A stretch of 64,000 nucleotides of DNA from Linanthus parryae (taxonomy: Eukaryota; Streptophyta; Magnoliopsida; Ericales; Polemoniaceae). Positions 28,716 to 41,800 of the stretch are shown here, one piece after another. The stretch is from the NCBI GenBank assembly GCA_023055425.1, contig JALGPY010000002.1:47267321-47331320 (forward strand). The letters run 5' to 3'. The translations under genes were made by a program, and so were the position numbers. The notes below the pieces were generated by a model. The model did not search any database, was not told the origin of the DNA, and was given only the letters and a program-made list of their open reading frames with translations. How positions within the stretch are numbered: the stretch's first letter is position 1; the number at the start of each line of letters is the position of its first letter.

Positions 28716-30156
28716 TGTTGGAATAGATGCCCTAGAGGCAATCGTAGATTTAGCATGAACATTGTTTTGGCTAGAATATTCATTTATTATATATTATGAT
28801 ATTTAATATAATGAAGTCCTTAGATAAAATGTGTTGTTTATCTTAAATATCCCTAGTCCACTATATTGATTAATAGGACGATCAAATATAGACTAGTATG
28901 TGGGTAGATTGATATGGAGATATCAAGTCTAACACATGGGTATGCATTAGGAGTAATGGCATACTGGATTGACCCACAACGAGAAGGATGCATTAGATTA
29001 TGTCAAGTCACAATCGCTTCTCGTAGTGCTAATATAATTGCAATCCTTAGACTTGAAGTCACTAGATACTCTAGTTGTGGAATATTGTGCTTTGATGTTA
29101 TCAAACGTTACACCGTAACTGGGTAATCATAAAGATGGCTATCGGGCATGATAGGAAGCAAGCTTAGAGATAGTAGTGATGTAGATAGGATTTGTCCCTC
29201 CCACATAATGGGGGTAAATATCCACGGCCACTCGAGGGATGAGGCTTATTGAATGTCTGGTCAGACTCAGATAAATCAATATGGAGATATTGATGTTATC
29301 TGCAATCATAAGCATATTCCCAGGATCGAGGAACTATGGATTGGATACACGAGTGTGACTATTTATGTCTCGTGTCCAATCTGGATATGGATACAAAGGG
29401 ATAGTGCAATATAAGATATTGGGCACAAGATGTTTGTCGGGATCACTGACTATTTCTATTAGTTGGGTGGCATGGATGTGTTGCTAGACACCGCTCCATG
29501 TTAGTAAAAGTTACTACCGACTAAGTAGAAACCTATGGGGTCACACGTCAAATAGAGTAGAGCTGGATCTGAGATTAATTAATATTGATTAATTAATAGA
29601 AGGATCATTGTGCAATACCTTGTAAACTTAGTAGGACTAATTTGTAAGGAATGGAATAATTATAGTTCATGTAGGATTAGGAAACTCCTTTATGGAAACA
29701 ACAAGGAGTTGTTGGAGTATATAAAGGAGGCTCTAGCTTCCTTCCCACTAATTGTGATTTGTTATTGACACAACACAAAGAGAATGGGAGAGAAGAAGAG
29801 AGAGAGAGAGAGCAAGACAAGCCTAAGGCCGACGCCCTAGGCCTGTCCGCCACTTTTCCCTTCGGCGCAAAGAGGAGGCCGAAACCTCCTCTTGTCCTTG
29901 TTGCTTTGATACTCTTCCCTCTTCCTCCGGGTTCAAGCTAGCACTTGTTTGAAGGAAGAATCTAGATCTCACCTCTATACGTGGATCAACCGTAGAGACG
30001 AGGACATCATTCTTCGTGTGATCTCACAAATCAAAAAGGTACACAATACTATGTCTCTTATCATGTTATGATGTCTCCTCCTAACGATCTGTGGTGGGAT
30101 TTGAAGTAGGATTAATTTTTGTTATTCCGCTGCGTTACCTACGTCAAAACCCAACA
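28716..30156 (+). repeat. 5' LTR of C1
   Basis: 1441 bp, TGTTGG...CCCAACA. TATA box GTATATAAA at 29717-29725, in the same context as the C2 TATA box. Confidence 0.85.
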
Positions 30157-30157
30157 G

Positions 30158-30170
30158 TGGTATCAGAGCC
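30158..30170 (+). other. Primer-binding site of C1
   Basis: TGGTATCAGAGCC, complementary to the 3' end of initiator-Met tRNA, one base after the LTR. Confidence 0.9.
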
Positions 30171-31807
30171 ACATGTCGTAGAGCATAACATGATTTTATG
30201 TGTTACGATTTCAGTTTATACACCGTATTATTATTTATTACGCGAAAACTGAAAAATTATTGGCATAGTAGATGCAAAATTGAATTTGATTCAATAAAAC
30301 AAGATCCAATTTAACATTGGAAGTTAGAATTGGCGAGTTTAATCGCATAAGATGTGAACAATTGGTTTCTTGAAAAATTAGGATTCATGGGCACATGATT
30401 GAAAAAGGGTTTTCAATTATGGAAACAAATTTATGGAATTAATTTCATAAAGGAAACAACCTTGCTTGGGCAACAAGGAAGAGGGAAGAAGACTAGGGCC
30501 GAAACCCTAGCCGTCCGCCCCCTCCTTTGCGCGCCAAGCAAAGGCCGCGCGCCACATGGGGCGGCCGGCCTTGGGCCGGGCCTAGTGGCGGGCGCCGGTC
30601 CTAGGGGTTCGGGCCCTTGTTGGCTTGAAACTCCTTGGACCGTTGTAACCCTAATTACCCAATTCAATTAAAATTGAACAAGCGCGTTAACAATTGGTTT
30701 TAACTGTATTATGCGCTTTGTTGCATGGTGGATGGATATGGCCTAGGATTGTGGATGTTTATTGCTTTGTGGTTTGGTTTACGGCCTGCGAGCTGATCAA
30801 ATTAATGTAATAATTAATTAGGTTTTACGACCTGCGAGTCGTCTTTTTATCCTCGACATGTGAGGCTTTTGTTATTTATTTATTCTAGATGTTAGGCTAG
30901 AATTAGAAGTATTTAGATGATAGCCAAGAGCATGGAGAAGATGACCGGAGAACCAAAGGAGCCAAAAGACAAAGATGACGTCCCCTAGGCGCGCAGCTAT
31001 GGTGGAGCACATGGAGATGAGCTCGGCACTTTAGGGCAATTGGATATTATCATTGGCTTGATAATATCATTAGTCTAGGGGCCATATTCATGCCACGTTT
31101 TTTATTATTTTGTGGATGTTTACTATTCATGTCTTGTTATTTAGTTTTGAGTGTATGGCGATACTAGCGAAAACAATAACAAGATAATAATAAACAAGGT
31201 TGGTCTTTTAATGTGGATTGCCCAATTCAAATAAGTAGATCATGTTGATGAGATCAACCAAACAAATTAAGAAAGAAAAATCCCTCAGTTAAATATTGTG
31301 TTTTGCCTTCTCTTGCCAAAACACCCTTCATGATCAGGGTTCATTAAAATCCGGGCTTGCCAAAGCAAGGCGATTTTAATTTACCATGGTGTGTTGCGGA
31401 CGACACAAGCTAGTAATGTGTGTATGTTGAAGCAAGAGGTTGGACGCAACTAGGCAAGAATCAATTGGATTGATGAGCCTAGAGGCATGACAATTAGGTG
31501 TTATCCATGGGATAAAGAATAAAGAGTTATTCACCTAATTGGACCAAGAGTTGCATGGGATGCAATTGGAATGGTTCCTACCTAAATAACCTATTCTTGG
31601 GTGACTTGCCAAAGCAAGCTCAAGAAGAAGTGAAAAGGGGATCTTGGACCTACTAGAAAATATAATGATATTTTCCGCATTAATGGTGAGGGCTATTAAT
31701 CCGAGAAAAATAGTGGGAGCTATATTCGATGATCTTGCCATTGTTGAATATAGTTGAACTGTTCAAAATACTAAAATTGCACATTTCTCGTTTTGTAGAA
31801 TTTCAAA
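30171..31807 (+). other. C1 leader between PBS and gag
   Basis: About 1.6 kb without a credible ORF, like the C2 leader, which shares blocks such as GGTTTACGGCCTGCGAGCTG and GAGGTTGGACGCAACTAGG. Confidence 0.6.
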
Positions 31808-32526
31808 TGGCAAACAACAACGCATCGACTTCATCCCTACGATCTGTCCTTGAGAAGGATAAACTGTCTGGAACGAATTTCCTTGACTGGTACAGAAACT
31901 TAAGGATTGTCCTTAAGCAAGAAAAGAAGCTATATGTCTTGGACACTCAAATTTCATAACCACCACAAGATGAGTCTCTTCTAGCGGAAGTGAGGGCACG
32001 TAAGAAACATATTGATGATTCTAATGACGTGACTTGCCTCATGCTTTGTACCATGACTCCTGAGCTTCAGAAGCAGCATGAGAATATGGAAGCCTATGAT
32101 ATGATCATACACTTGAAACAATTGTTTCAGGAACAGGCTAGGCATGAGCTCTATGAGGTGTCTAAAGCATTATTCAAGAGTAGTCTTGCAGAGGGGAATC
32201 CAGTAGGGCCTCATGTGCTCCGTATGATCGGGTACATTGAGAACCTTGAGAGACTGGGATTCCCATTAGGCCAAGATTTGGCTACTGATCTTGTCTTGCA
32301 ATCATTTCCTGACAGTTATAAACTTATAATCAGTTCATCATGAACTATAATATGAACGAGATCAGTAAAACTCTGCCTGACTTATTGAATATGCTGAGAC
32401 GGCGGAACAGAGCGTCAACAAAGGCAAGGGCAAGGCCATAATGATGGTGCATAAGAAGAAGGGCAAATCAGTTGCCTCTACTTCAAAAGGAAAGCGCAAG
32501 AAAGTTGCGAAATCCAAAGAATCCCT
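31808..32526 (+). pseudogene. C1 gag, truncated and interrupted
   Basis: Starts MANNNASTSSLRSVLEKD, then KLSGTNFLDWYRNLRIVL. A stop at 31957-31959 splits it, followed by LCTMTPELQKQHENMEAYDM and HVLRMIGYIENLERLGFPLG. A frame change near 32335 separates the Lys-rich tail. The zinc knuckle is lost with the truncation. Confidence 0.8.
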
Positions 32527-34729
32527 AAAGTGGAGGCGTGGCTAATGGGAAGACTACTCTTGAACCAAATCGATGCGGCCATAATCGAAGAATCCAAGAG
32601 GATGGCCGCTGAGGCAGAAGAGAGAAAAAGGAAACGCGAGGAAGATGATGTGGAAGCTGTGAAAAGGAGAAGTCTGGAAGAGCAAAATGCTGGCAGCATG
32701 AGTGTAGCTGCTTTAGAGCAAGCGCAATATGACTTCGAGGAAATCGCTGGTGGCAAAGAAGGTACCATGACATTCGCCGATGGTTAGTGAACAAGTGTGG
32801 CGAACCCTCAGGTAAACACTTGAACAATGTTTGCAAATAAGGTTAACAAGTTGCTCCGTATTGTAACGAATTTTCACATAACGTCAGGTCATGCACATTT
32901 TAAGGATGTGATAGATGAGGGAACATCTGTAGGATATGGTGTCGCATCTATAGCGTATGGTGTTGGAGCTGCAATCCCACATGAGTGTGGAGGTGCTCGC
33001 TTTTGATCTAAACATAGGACAAATCATAGTAGATAGTTCATAACTCAAATTACCTCAATGTCTTATCCAAATTTGTCCTGCATGTAGCGCTGCTTTGAAT
33101 GAGCCTGCTGCTTCAAGTGAGCCTGGTGCTCCGCGAGACATGATTGTTGATGCCCCTTCTGCGAGTTTGACCACTAGTGAAGCAGGTGTTAGCATTCCTG
33201 CTACTGATTCATCCACCAATGAGCTTGGCCTTGTCATTCCCCAGACTCTTGAAAGACTAGGTGATTTGGATCCCTATGACCCCTTGCTATGCGAGGTTCA
33301 GCTCATTTTTCCTCCTAGGGCTTATGCTTACAGACCTGGTTTCTTAAGAAGTGCCATTGTTCGTGCTGCTAGGGTAATTGCCCAGGGTCAATCTGAGGAC
33401 GTTATGGTGCTTGAGCAAAGGAGCCAATCTCCCATGGCTCGCGCTCCAAAGCGCGTTTCATACACAGAGAAGCCAGCTTGGCTACAGAAGATGCAAGAGA
33501 GCCCTTGGAAGATGTAATTGAGGTATCTGAAGATGATGGGCTTGACACCGAGATGCGAGAGGGAGGTATTAAATATGAACATGCGAATGAAGATGGCAGG
33601 GGCGAAGAGATGGAAGTAGAAAGTGCTGAAGTTGAAGTTCACACAGATGAACAAGTCTCCGAACTTCCAGGAGCTCATCCGATCACTGAAGATCAAGCGA
33701 CTCATGAGAATGTTGATACCCCAATGGCAGCTTCTGAGCCAAGGGAATCTCTTGAAAGTGAACAAGTCGCTAGGCAAACAGAAACTGACCAAAATGCTCT
33801 TCAGGCTTCGCATGCGAATGTGGATGCCTCAATGGAGACTCTTGAAACAAGTCCTCCTGGAGAGGCTGCAGTTGCTGATAACAGTGGTGTTCCTCCTCCA
33901 TCAACTGTTAACCCTGTTGCTGAGTGGTGCCAATGCTCCACAAATCCCTCCAAGTCCAGCTGCCTCAGTTGGTGTTTCAAGACCTCCTCAGCAGAGCCCT
34001 CTTATCCCTTCTCTTGATATGGACTTCACGCAAGTACCCGATGCATAGATCTTATGGGGATCGCAGGCTACATCGGCTATTGGAAGTGTTGACTCTTATG
34101 TCATACCTGCTGACTACCATGAGCGCGAAGCTTTGGCTGATAGTCAAGTAATGCAGCAAGGAAATGATCCATCATCCCAAACTACGCGCATCCCCTCATT
34201 GCGCCAGATTATTGAGGGAACAGGTATGTGGTGTCACATATCATACTCATTACATCTCTTTGTTAATGTTTGCACACCTAAACTTTACATTTCTTTATGT
34301 ATGAGGCAATATGATGTGGACTGGCTTATGAAGATGCGCCTATCGTATCCGAGGTCATTTGCAAGAGTTTTGGAGCTAGGCCCCTTCGATAGGAGAATTT
34401 ACCTTACTGAAGCCATCTAGCTTTTGGAGCAGCTATCCGTGACAACTCCGACTACTATTTCATCACAAAATGCGCGAACGTTCTTTGAGGCATGCCAAAG
34501 GCTTCAACTTAATGCCCAGGGCAAGCTGGATTTTGGTTTTCTTCTTAAGAGGCTCAACCAAATTCTCAACTCTGTTATGCTGAAGTATGGCCATCGCAAC
34601 CTTGCCCTTGAAAAGAACAAGTTGGAGGAGCAAAAGAAGAAGGCCGAAGAGGCTGCCAAACTCTTCTACGAGATGAAGGCTAGTGTTGAGAAGCTGAAGC
34701 AGGACATTGCCAAAGCAGAGAAGGCTTCG
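32527..34729 (+). pseudogene. T2 antisense PMD gene, middle and 3' part
   Basis: Continues after C1: ALEQAQYDFEEIAGG matches T1 exon 2 (ALEQVQADFEEIAGG). The donor CCCTCAG/GTAAAC (about 32812) is conserved. The next exon, 32888-32992 (105 nt), keeps the frame that T1 has lost. Then come an acidic, variable region (33095-34017), a block ending TRIPSLRQIIEGTG with the conserved donor, and the last exon: YDVDWLMKMRLSYPRSFARV, GPFDRRIYLTEAI and a Lys/Glu-rich coiled coil (34600-34725). Several stops and frame changes are present. The Tekay element entered inside this last exon. Confidence 0.7.
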
Positions 34730-34734
34730 ATACC

Positions 34735-34848
34735 TGTAATACCCCGGTATTTTATGGGGCATTTTTGGGAGTTTGGCAAATTTTTGGGGTCATTATGTGA
34801 AATTATAAAAGTTTTTTTTTTTCTCTTCCTTTTTATCTAATAGTTTAC

Positions 34849-34890
<42 letters not shown>

Positions 34891-37581
34891 TACTATATTA
34901 TTATTATTATTACTATAACTATTATTATTATTATTATTATTATTATTGTCAACATTTTTTTTTTTATCAAAAAGTATTTTTTTAAGACGACAACTTTTTA
35001 TATAGTTAATGTGTGTAAATTAGTGGGTGAAGTGTAGCGGGTCGTGTGACGTCTTAAAACGTGTCTAAAGTGTAGTTTTAATTAAGAACGCGTGGCGAAC
35101 CACCGCGTGTCATCGCGCAACCGCCACACCGTACACTTTCCCACCATCACCTTCAACATCCCTTCCATTTGCAGAGATGTACTCTGCTGATTTTCCGGCG
35201 GAAATCAACTATGGCAAGGTCACAAATTGACCTCAAACCCTTCCAAATCCCGCCCCAATCTTGCTATGAATTGAAACCCCAATCTCCATCATCAATTTCT
35301 CCAATTGACCTTCCAAAATCAACCACAAATTTCTCCACCTTCAGTCAAAATTTTCTGATTTGGGTTTACACCCAAGCACACCAAAAACCAGTCCTCTCTC
35401 TCTCACATACTCCCTCTCGCCATCCCTCTCTCGCACTCCCCGCCCTCCCTCGCTCTCTCTCTGCTCTCTGTCGGCCGCCGAAGCAGGACCCGACGCCGAG
35501 CAAAGACCCAGGCCGAAGCCCAGAACCGCCCGACGCCGCCGCCCTCTCCGCCGTCGTCGTCCCTCTGCGTCGCCGAACCCCGACGCCGCTCCTCCGCTCG
35601 AATCGCCGACGCCACCACCGCCCACTCTCTCTTCCCCTGTCTCCTCTTGTCCGACGAACCGGAAAGCCACCATCGCCCCGCCTCCGCCTTCATTGTCGCC
35701 GCCTTGTTCATCACCGTCCCCGATCGGTAAACCCCTGAATCTTTGCTTCGTTGTTTGATTTTCAATACCTGTTGGGGAGTGAGCGTGATGAAGTCGCTGG
35801 GACTCCATTTGAGAAGAAGATGAAATGTTTACAGTGAACTAATTTGGGAAGAGATGTGTTTGGACTGTAAATGTGAACCAGGGGGTATAAAAGTGTCTTT
35901 TCACGAACTTGTTGGGGCCTGTTTTGTAGGTGAGTAAAGTTGTGGGTATGGTGCAACCTTTTACAAACTGTTTTTCTTATATATTATCAAAGTGTAAATC
36001 CAATTTGTTCTTAACATAACATAAACTAGCATTTTCATATATTTATACACACTATTAAATATAACGTTAGAAATCATTTTATGAAAATAAACCTATAATC
36101 TTATTACGTTGATTTGGGATTTTGCAAGTATAATATCTACCTTTTCCTAACCAACTATTTAGCCTTGTTTTGTATATATCGGAAAATAAACTCTTGTCAC
36201 ATAATAACGTTTTCTTAGTATTATAATTATTATGTTATTTATAGTAGACATCAAGCTTATTTTTTTTGAAATAGCTACCTTTATTTATAAATATTAGCTA
36301 CTAAATGTTATAATATATTAAATAAAGTTTTCTTTACCTCAACTATTATTTTATATTTAAACACCACTATCTTCTTAATAGATATGTACAATAATCGTGC
36401 AACTAGTAGCTAGTGAAATATAACTTGTTTGGGGGATTATGTGGGGAATTTCACTTGCATTTCATATAGGACATTTAATTGCGAAATTGTTGTATGGATG
36501 AATATGTGTTGATATAGAACGATGTGATATTGTAGATTCCGAGTTCGTAGGAGGAGAGTTCGTCGAGGACCCCTACTTCTAAATTTCCGTGCTGCTTGTG
36601 TTGAAATCTCTCTCTCCACTTTCCAAGTAAGTACATATGTACAATGTCTTCAACTATCAAAATGTGCTTTGGTGTGAGTTATAATGGATTTTGACACATC
36701 GTGCGTTACTCTTCAAAAGTTTACTTCAAAGTTTATATTTCTGTCATGACAATTTTGGAAAGATTACTTATCCTGGAAATAAACTGAAAACTTGGATTTA
36801 ATGAACGATAATGGATATGGGGCGATGTACAGAGGATGTGCGTGAAGGCCAATATGGCCAAGGACGCTTATATGCGATCCTTCATTGGGTTTTCATACCC
36901 TACCCTATATGGGTTTTATAAGGCGTGGAAACTATAGAGTACTACCTATACTGACGTAGGTCACTGCGGTATAGGGGTGTCGACACTTAAGGTCCTATAG
37001 TATGGTTCGAGCGGGGTATGCGTAGGGCTACCTTCTAACGCTCTTGGTGAATTGGGACGGGCGATGTCCCAAGAGGTACCTTTTTTATATATATTGCATC
37101 GTGACCTCTCTGTGGACATACGTTACCCGCTGGGTTTTCATGCCTCAGCCAAACTACTAAATGAAATTGGTACTCTTTTTATATTCGGTTTAAATTCCAA
37201 AGTTCTCTAAATCATGTATTTCACACTCGCGCTATTTCAAAGGTTCTTATTATCATGTTTGTTCTAGCCAAAAACTCTTGTCTTACTCATTGTAGTATGT
37301 GCTTACTTAGTTTTTACTAATTAAAATTTTTCTGCGGTCGGCTTTCGCTATTTCAAAACCCGCAGGTCAAGAATAAGCTAGCTGGGATGGAAACGCACAC
37401 GAGCTAAGGAGTAGTGACACGCTAGCAAATAAGTAGTAGTTGTTTCGTTTTGTTTAAGACATGTTTACCTTTGTGTTTAAATAATGTAAGGAGGGTTTCT
37501 CCTTTACTTTTATTTCAATAAAGCACCTTGGATTTCGTTAAGTTGTACTAGCGAGGAACCGTAGGTTCCCGGGTTGTTTCA
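34735..37581 (+). repeat. 5' LTR of the Tekay element
   Basis: 2847 bp from TGTAATACCCCGG to GGGTTGTTTCA. It contains a TTA microsatellite, a CT/CCG-rich block (35390-35700) and a TATAAAAG at 35886-35893 that could be the TATA box. Open frames in the CT/CCG block occur identically in both LTRs and are not credible genes. Confidence 0.95.
34848..34952 (+). repeat. TTA/ATT microsatellite in the Tekay 5' LTR
   Basis: Runs of ATT interrupted by ACTACTAT and ACTATAACT. The same tract at 43938-44045 in the 3' LTR has a few more repeats, accounting for most of the LTR length difference. Confidence 0.9.
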
Positions 37582-37583
37582 GT

Positions 37584-37601
37584 TGGTATCAGAGCCGACG
37601 G
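37584..37601 (+). other. Primer-binding site of the Tekay element
   Basis: TGGTATCAGAGCCGACGG, complementary to initiator-Met tRNA at least through TGGTATCAGAGCC. It lies two bases after the LTR. Confidence 0.9.
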
Positions 37602-37945
37602 TTCCAACGCTAGTGCGACTTCTCGGGTTCCATTAATAAAGATAAATAATAATTGAAAGATTTTCAAAATTAAAATGGACATAGGGTAACTAAAACTGGA
37701 AATAAAAACTGGACAAGCCGGGGATGTGGGATTGCGTAGCCGTGTTTCCTTTCTAAATTCATAAGTGCGTTGTGTGGTAAATTGTAATCTTTATTATTGT
37801 GGAGAGAATTTGCTATGTGACTGTAATTTGTTAATTGTTAGTTTATTCATGTTACATGCATTCTTTAATTTCTTAAATCGTTTCGTTAAGTAATGAGCGT
37901 ATACGTGGCTTAGAACAATTCTGAGACTTTTCTTTCTTCTTTCAG

Positions 37946-38599
37946 ATGGCTGCCCTACCTGCTGCTAGACCACCCATCCCAGCCCCTGCTGACCTCACAC
38001 CTGCTCACGCGCCGATCCATGTCACATTCCTTGAGGGACAAGAGACGCCAGAAGAGTACTGCAGGTACGTTCGAAGCCTATGCATTGCTTGGAGCCAAAG
38101 TCCACATGGCAACGAGACTCACGCTCACCCGTTGAAGATAAGCTACTACATCCTCAACGGCCTCCCAGATGAGCCTCTATGGAACAACCTCAAGGGGAAC
38201 TATGATGATTTGTTCGTCACGAACATATGGGGCCAAAATGTACCTAATGTCACCAAGTACAAGCACCGCGATTATAATTACTACTATTTGAACTCGCTCA
38301 CGCTTTGGTTCAAGATGGATGAGTTGCTAGACCCAGCAGTACAACAAGGAGCAGCACAGGACGCCGAGCACCAAGAAGAAGAGGAGGATCAAGGAAACAT
38401 GGAATTGGATGAGAACCAAGAAAATGAGCAAGACCAAGGTGCAAACCAAGACGAGGAGGCACAGGAGGAGTTTATAGATTGGAATGATGACGTAGACGAG
38501 ATTGAGGGAATTGAGCATGAAGAGATCGACGAAGCGGAAGTGATTGCGATTGATCCTACCGATATCGAGCTCATGTTTCTAACCGATGATGAAGATTAG
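37946..38599 (+). CDS. Extra acidic ORF upstream of gag in the Tekay element, unknown function
   Basis: 217 residues, on the element sense strand between the PBS and gag. The N-terminal half (MAALPAARPPIPAPADLTPA, then TFLEGQETPEEYCRYVRSLC and a Trp/Tyr-rich stretch) looks globular. The C-terminal 90 residues are strongly acidic (runs of E, D, Q, N) and end LTDDED. No zinc knuckle, protease or other motif was recognised. It stays fully open in an otherwise intact element, which argues for function. It could be an accessory protein or captured host sequence. Confidence 0.6.
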   Translation: MAALPAARPPIPAPADLTPAHAPIHVTFLEGQETPEEYCRYVRSLCIAWSQSPHGNETHAHPLKISYYILNGLPDEPLWNNLKGNYDDLFVTNIWGQNVPNVTKYKHRDYNYYYLNSLTLWFKMDELLDPAVQQGAAQDAEHQEEEEDQGNMELDENQENEQDQGANQDEEAQEEFIDWNDDVDEIEGIEHEEIDEAEVIAIDPTDIELMFLTDDED

Positions 38600-38855
38600 A
38601 ACCACACCCATCCCACCCTTAGGATTTCCATTGATTGCTTTTCTTTTATCACGAGAGTGAACGTTTACCTTGTTTTAGGAGTTGCTATTTCTTTTTGGAT
38701 TGAGTTGTTTCTTTTATCATTTAAGTGTTTATGTGGATTATTTGATGGGTGGATTAATAAATGCTTAATTATTTGAAATCTATGTATTGCATGTGTGAAC
38801 TACAAGTAGAATTCTTTTCGACCTATATTAAGTATAGCTATATTTAAAAGGTACG
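38600..38855 (+). other. Spacer between extra ORF and gag-pol
   Basis: 256 bp, non-coding, AT-rich. May carry a leader for gag-pol translation. Confidence 0.5.
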
Positions 38856-41800
38856 ATGCAATATTATACCAGGAGACGTGCAAGAGAAGTAGGAACCATG
38901 AACCAGGGAACCCAAGGAAACCAGCAAATTCCGGTCCCTCAGCAGTATGACCCTATTCGGTTCCAGAATCTGGAACAAGCGACCCTAGCCTTAACCCAAC
39001 TCTTGCACAATCAACAGGCTGGGGGAAATGACATAATGAGTAAGATTGCTGAGCTCCGACCCGACTTCTTTTATGGGACGGAAGACCCGACTATCTTAGA
39101 GGATTGGATCCGCGACTTTCACAAGGCACTGACTTCGGTGCGTTGCCCAGAGGATCGACGCATAGAAGTGGCGATCTACTACTTCAAGAAAGAAGCTGAT
39201 AAATGGTGGAGCTCCGTATCAGCTGAATTGCTCGCCCAAGAAGGCTTTGGATGGGAACAGCTAAAGGAAGCTATGCGCGAACGGTTTTACCCTGACCATG
39301 TGAAGTCGGCAAAATTTGATGAATTCTTGCACCTGAAGCAAGATGGAGCTACCTTAACTGACTACTATGACAAATTCATGGAACTCATGAGGTTCGGGCG
39401 GGATATCGCACCCACAGAAGTAAGAAGGATCCGCAAATTTGTCGAAGGACTGGACTTTGAAGTCCGAAGGGCAATGGGGCCTACTCGTTTTAACTCATTG
39501 TTCGAGGCTTATGGAGCGGCTCAAGATATGCAGCGCATGCTGGATAGTAATGCCGAAGCCAACAGAAAAAGGAAGACCGAGGCACCAGCTGCAACCGGGT
39601 TTCAAAATCGTGGCAACAACGCCGGAGACAAAAGGTTTCGCCCTAATCCCAACCCCACCTATCAGCCTGGGAATAATGGAGGCCAAGGCATGGTTCGATC
39701 CTACCATTGCAAGAAATGTGGAAACAACCACCCAGGGGTGGACTGCCGAGGTGAGAAGGTGACTTGCCTTAACTGTGGAAAGAAAGGTCACCGGAAGTAC
39801 GAGTGCTTGGTGAAACCGCAAATGTACAACAATTCCAACAACAATGGGAACTTCAATGGTAACAACTATGGAGGGAACAATGTGAACCGCCAAGGAGGAA
39901 ATGGTGGGTACAACCGTGGAAGTAACAGCTATGGTGGAAATAACAGCGGTTACAACCAGGGAGGCAATAACAATCGTGGTAACAACTACGGAGGGAACCA
40001 GCGCAACTACCAACAAGGAGGAGGCTATGGGAGCAACAACAATGCTGGCAACAGGAACAATAATGGAGGTGGCTATAACCGGGGTAACAACTGGCAGGGA
40101 GGAAATGGTTACAACAACCGACCCCAGGGAAACAACAATGCTACTTCAGCAACCACTGTAGCAGGCGCACCTGCACCCGCAGCCACAGCACGCAGCGCAG
40201 CTGGAACTATTAATGTGATGAACCAGACTCAGGCAGCACAGGCCAACGTGGTGACTGGTACATTCCTAATCCATTCTACCCCTGCTTTTGTGTTATTTGA
40301 TTCTGGAGCCACATTTTCTTTCATATCATCTACTTTTGCTAAGAAGTTAGACTTACCAAATCCTACCCCAATATCCATCTCAATCTCTACCCCTACTGGA
40401 GAAGTCACACCCTGCAATACCATGTACCCTAGAGTCAACCTAGAAATCTTAGGAGCCAAGCTACCTTCTGATCTCATCCTTTTCGATCTCGGCAACCTAG
40501 ACGTCATCTTAGGTATGGACTGGCTTAGCAAATACAAAGCAACCATAGAGTGTGCCACCCAAAAGGTTAGGTTTCGGGGGCCGAAAGGTGAACGTCTATC
40601 CTATAGGGGTATAACCACTGAACCCAAGATCCAAATTGTGTCAGCCTTAACCATCCTCTCCGATGTGAAGAAAGGGCATAGAGCATACCTCTGTACGATC
40701 CATGATCAGGAGAAAGAAGGGGAGAAATTAGAGGACATCCCGGTTGTGAATGAATTTCCTGATGTCTTTCCCGAAGAGCTTCCAGGAATGCCACCTAAGA
40801 GAGCCGTGGACTTTGCGATAGACTTAGTACCAGGAACTGGACCAATCTCGAAGGCACCATATAGGATGGCACCAGCCGAGTTAAAGGAACTTCAGGAACA
40901 ACTCAAAGAGTTATTAGACAAGGGTTTCATTAGACCTAGTGTCTCACCATGGGGAGCACCAGTTTTGTTCGTGAAGAAGAAGGATGGTAGCCTAAGACTT
41001 TGCATTGACTACCGTGAGTTGAATGGGGTAACCGTTAAGAATAAGTACCCAATTCCCAGGATCGACGACTTGTTCGACCAACTACAAGGAGCCGATACCT
41101 TTTCGAAGATCGATTTAAGGTCTGGATATCATCAGCTTAGGATAGCTGAACAGGATATTCCTAAAACGGCATTTCGAACTCGCTATGGCCACTACGAGTT
41201 TACGGTAATGCCATTTGGTCTCACTAATGCTCCAGCAGCATTCATGGAGTTAATGAACCGCGTTCTTCAGAAGTACCTTGATAAGTTTGTTGTCGTTTTC
41301 ATCGACGACATTCTAATCTACTCAAAGGGGAAGGAAGAACATGAACAACATTTGAGGGAGGTGTTGGAAACCCTAAGGGAAGAGAAGTTGTATGGAAAAT
41401 TGTCCAAGTGCGAGTTTTGGTTGGATAGAGTGCCTTTCCTAGGGCACATTATATCGAAGGAAGGTGTGTCAGTGGACCCAGGGAAGATATCTGCAGTAAG
41501 AGACTGGCCCACACCAAAGAGCGTAACGGAGATAAGAAGCTTCCTAGGATTGGCGGGTTACTATCGACGATTCGTGAAGGATTTCTCCAAAATCGCGAAA
41601 CCAATGACAACGTTAATGAAGAAGACAAGCAAGTACGTATGGGACAAGAACTGTGAGGAAGCATTCCAAACCCTAAAGGATAGGTTGACGTCGGCACCTG
41701 TGTTAACGTTACCTACTGAAGGGGGAGAATTTGAGGTTTACAGTGATGCTTCAAAGCACGGGTTAGGATGTGTTTTAATGCAAGACGGCAAAGTGATTGC

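Larger units (their letters stand above)
28716..32526 (+). mobile_element. C1: truncated Ty1/copia element (Angela-like), 5' LTR to gag only
   Basis: Starts TGTTGGAATAGATGCCCTAG, with GCCCTAGAGGCAAT as in Angela/BARE-type LTRs. It has the LTR, PBS, leader and part of gag, then breaks off where the T2 antisense gene resumes. Pol and the 3' LTR are missing and no TSD can be found, so a deletion removed the right part together with some T2 sequence. It is related to C2 but a different subfamily. Confidence 0.85.

Noticed and set aside
30399..30671. Open frames on both strands in the C1 leader
   Set aside because: GC-rich leader sequence with equivalents in C2 (52195-52550) that do not preserve the frame.
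28716..32526. Possible target duplication AGTGG around C1
   Set aside because: The right end of C1 is a truncation inside gag, so no second copy can be expected; none was found.
35169..35738. 189-codon open frame and overlapping frames on both strands, repeated at 44268-44837
   Set aside because: They lie in the CT/CCG-rich part of the Tekay LTRs. Duplicates are identical because the LTRs are; the product is Pro/Ser/Arg low complexity with no domain.
39495..40016. 173-codon minus-strand frame rich in Val/Ile/Thr
   Set aside because: Antisense shadow of the Asn/Gly repeat in Tekay gag-pol.
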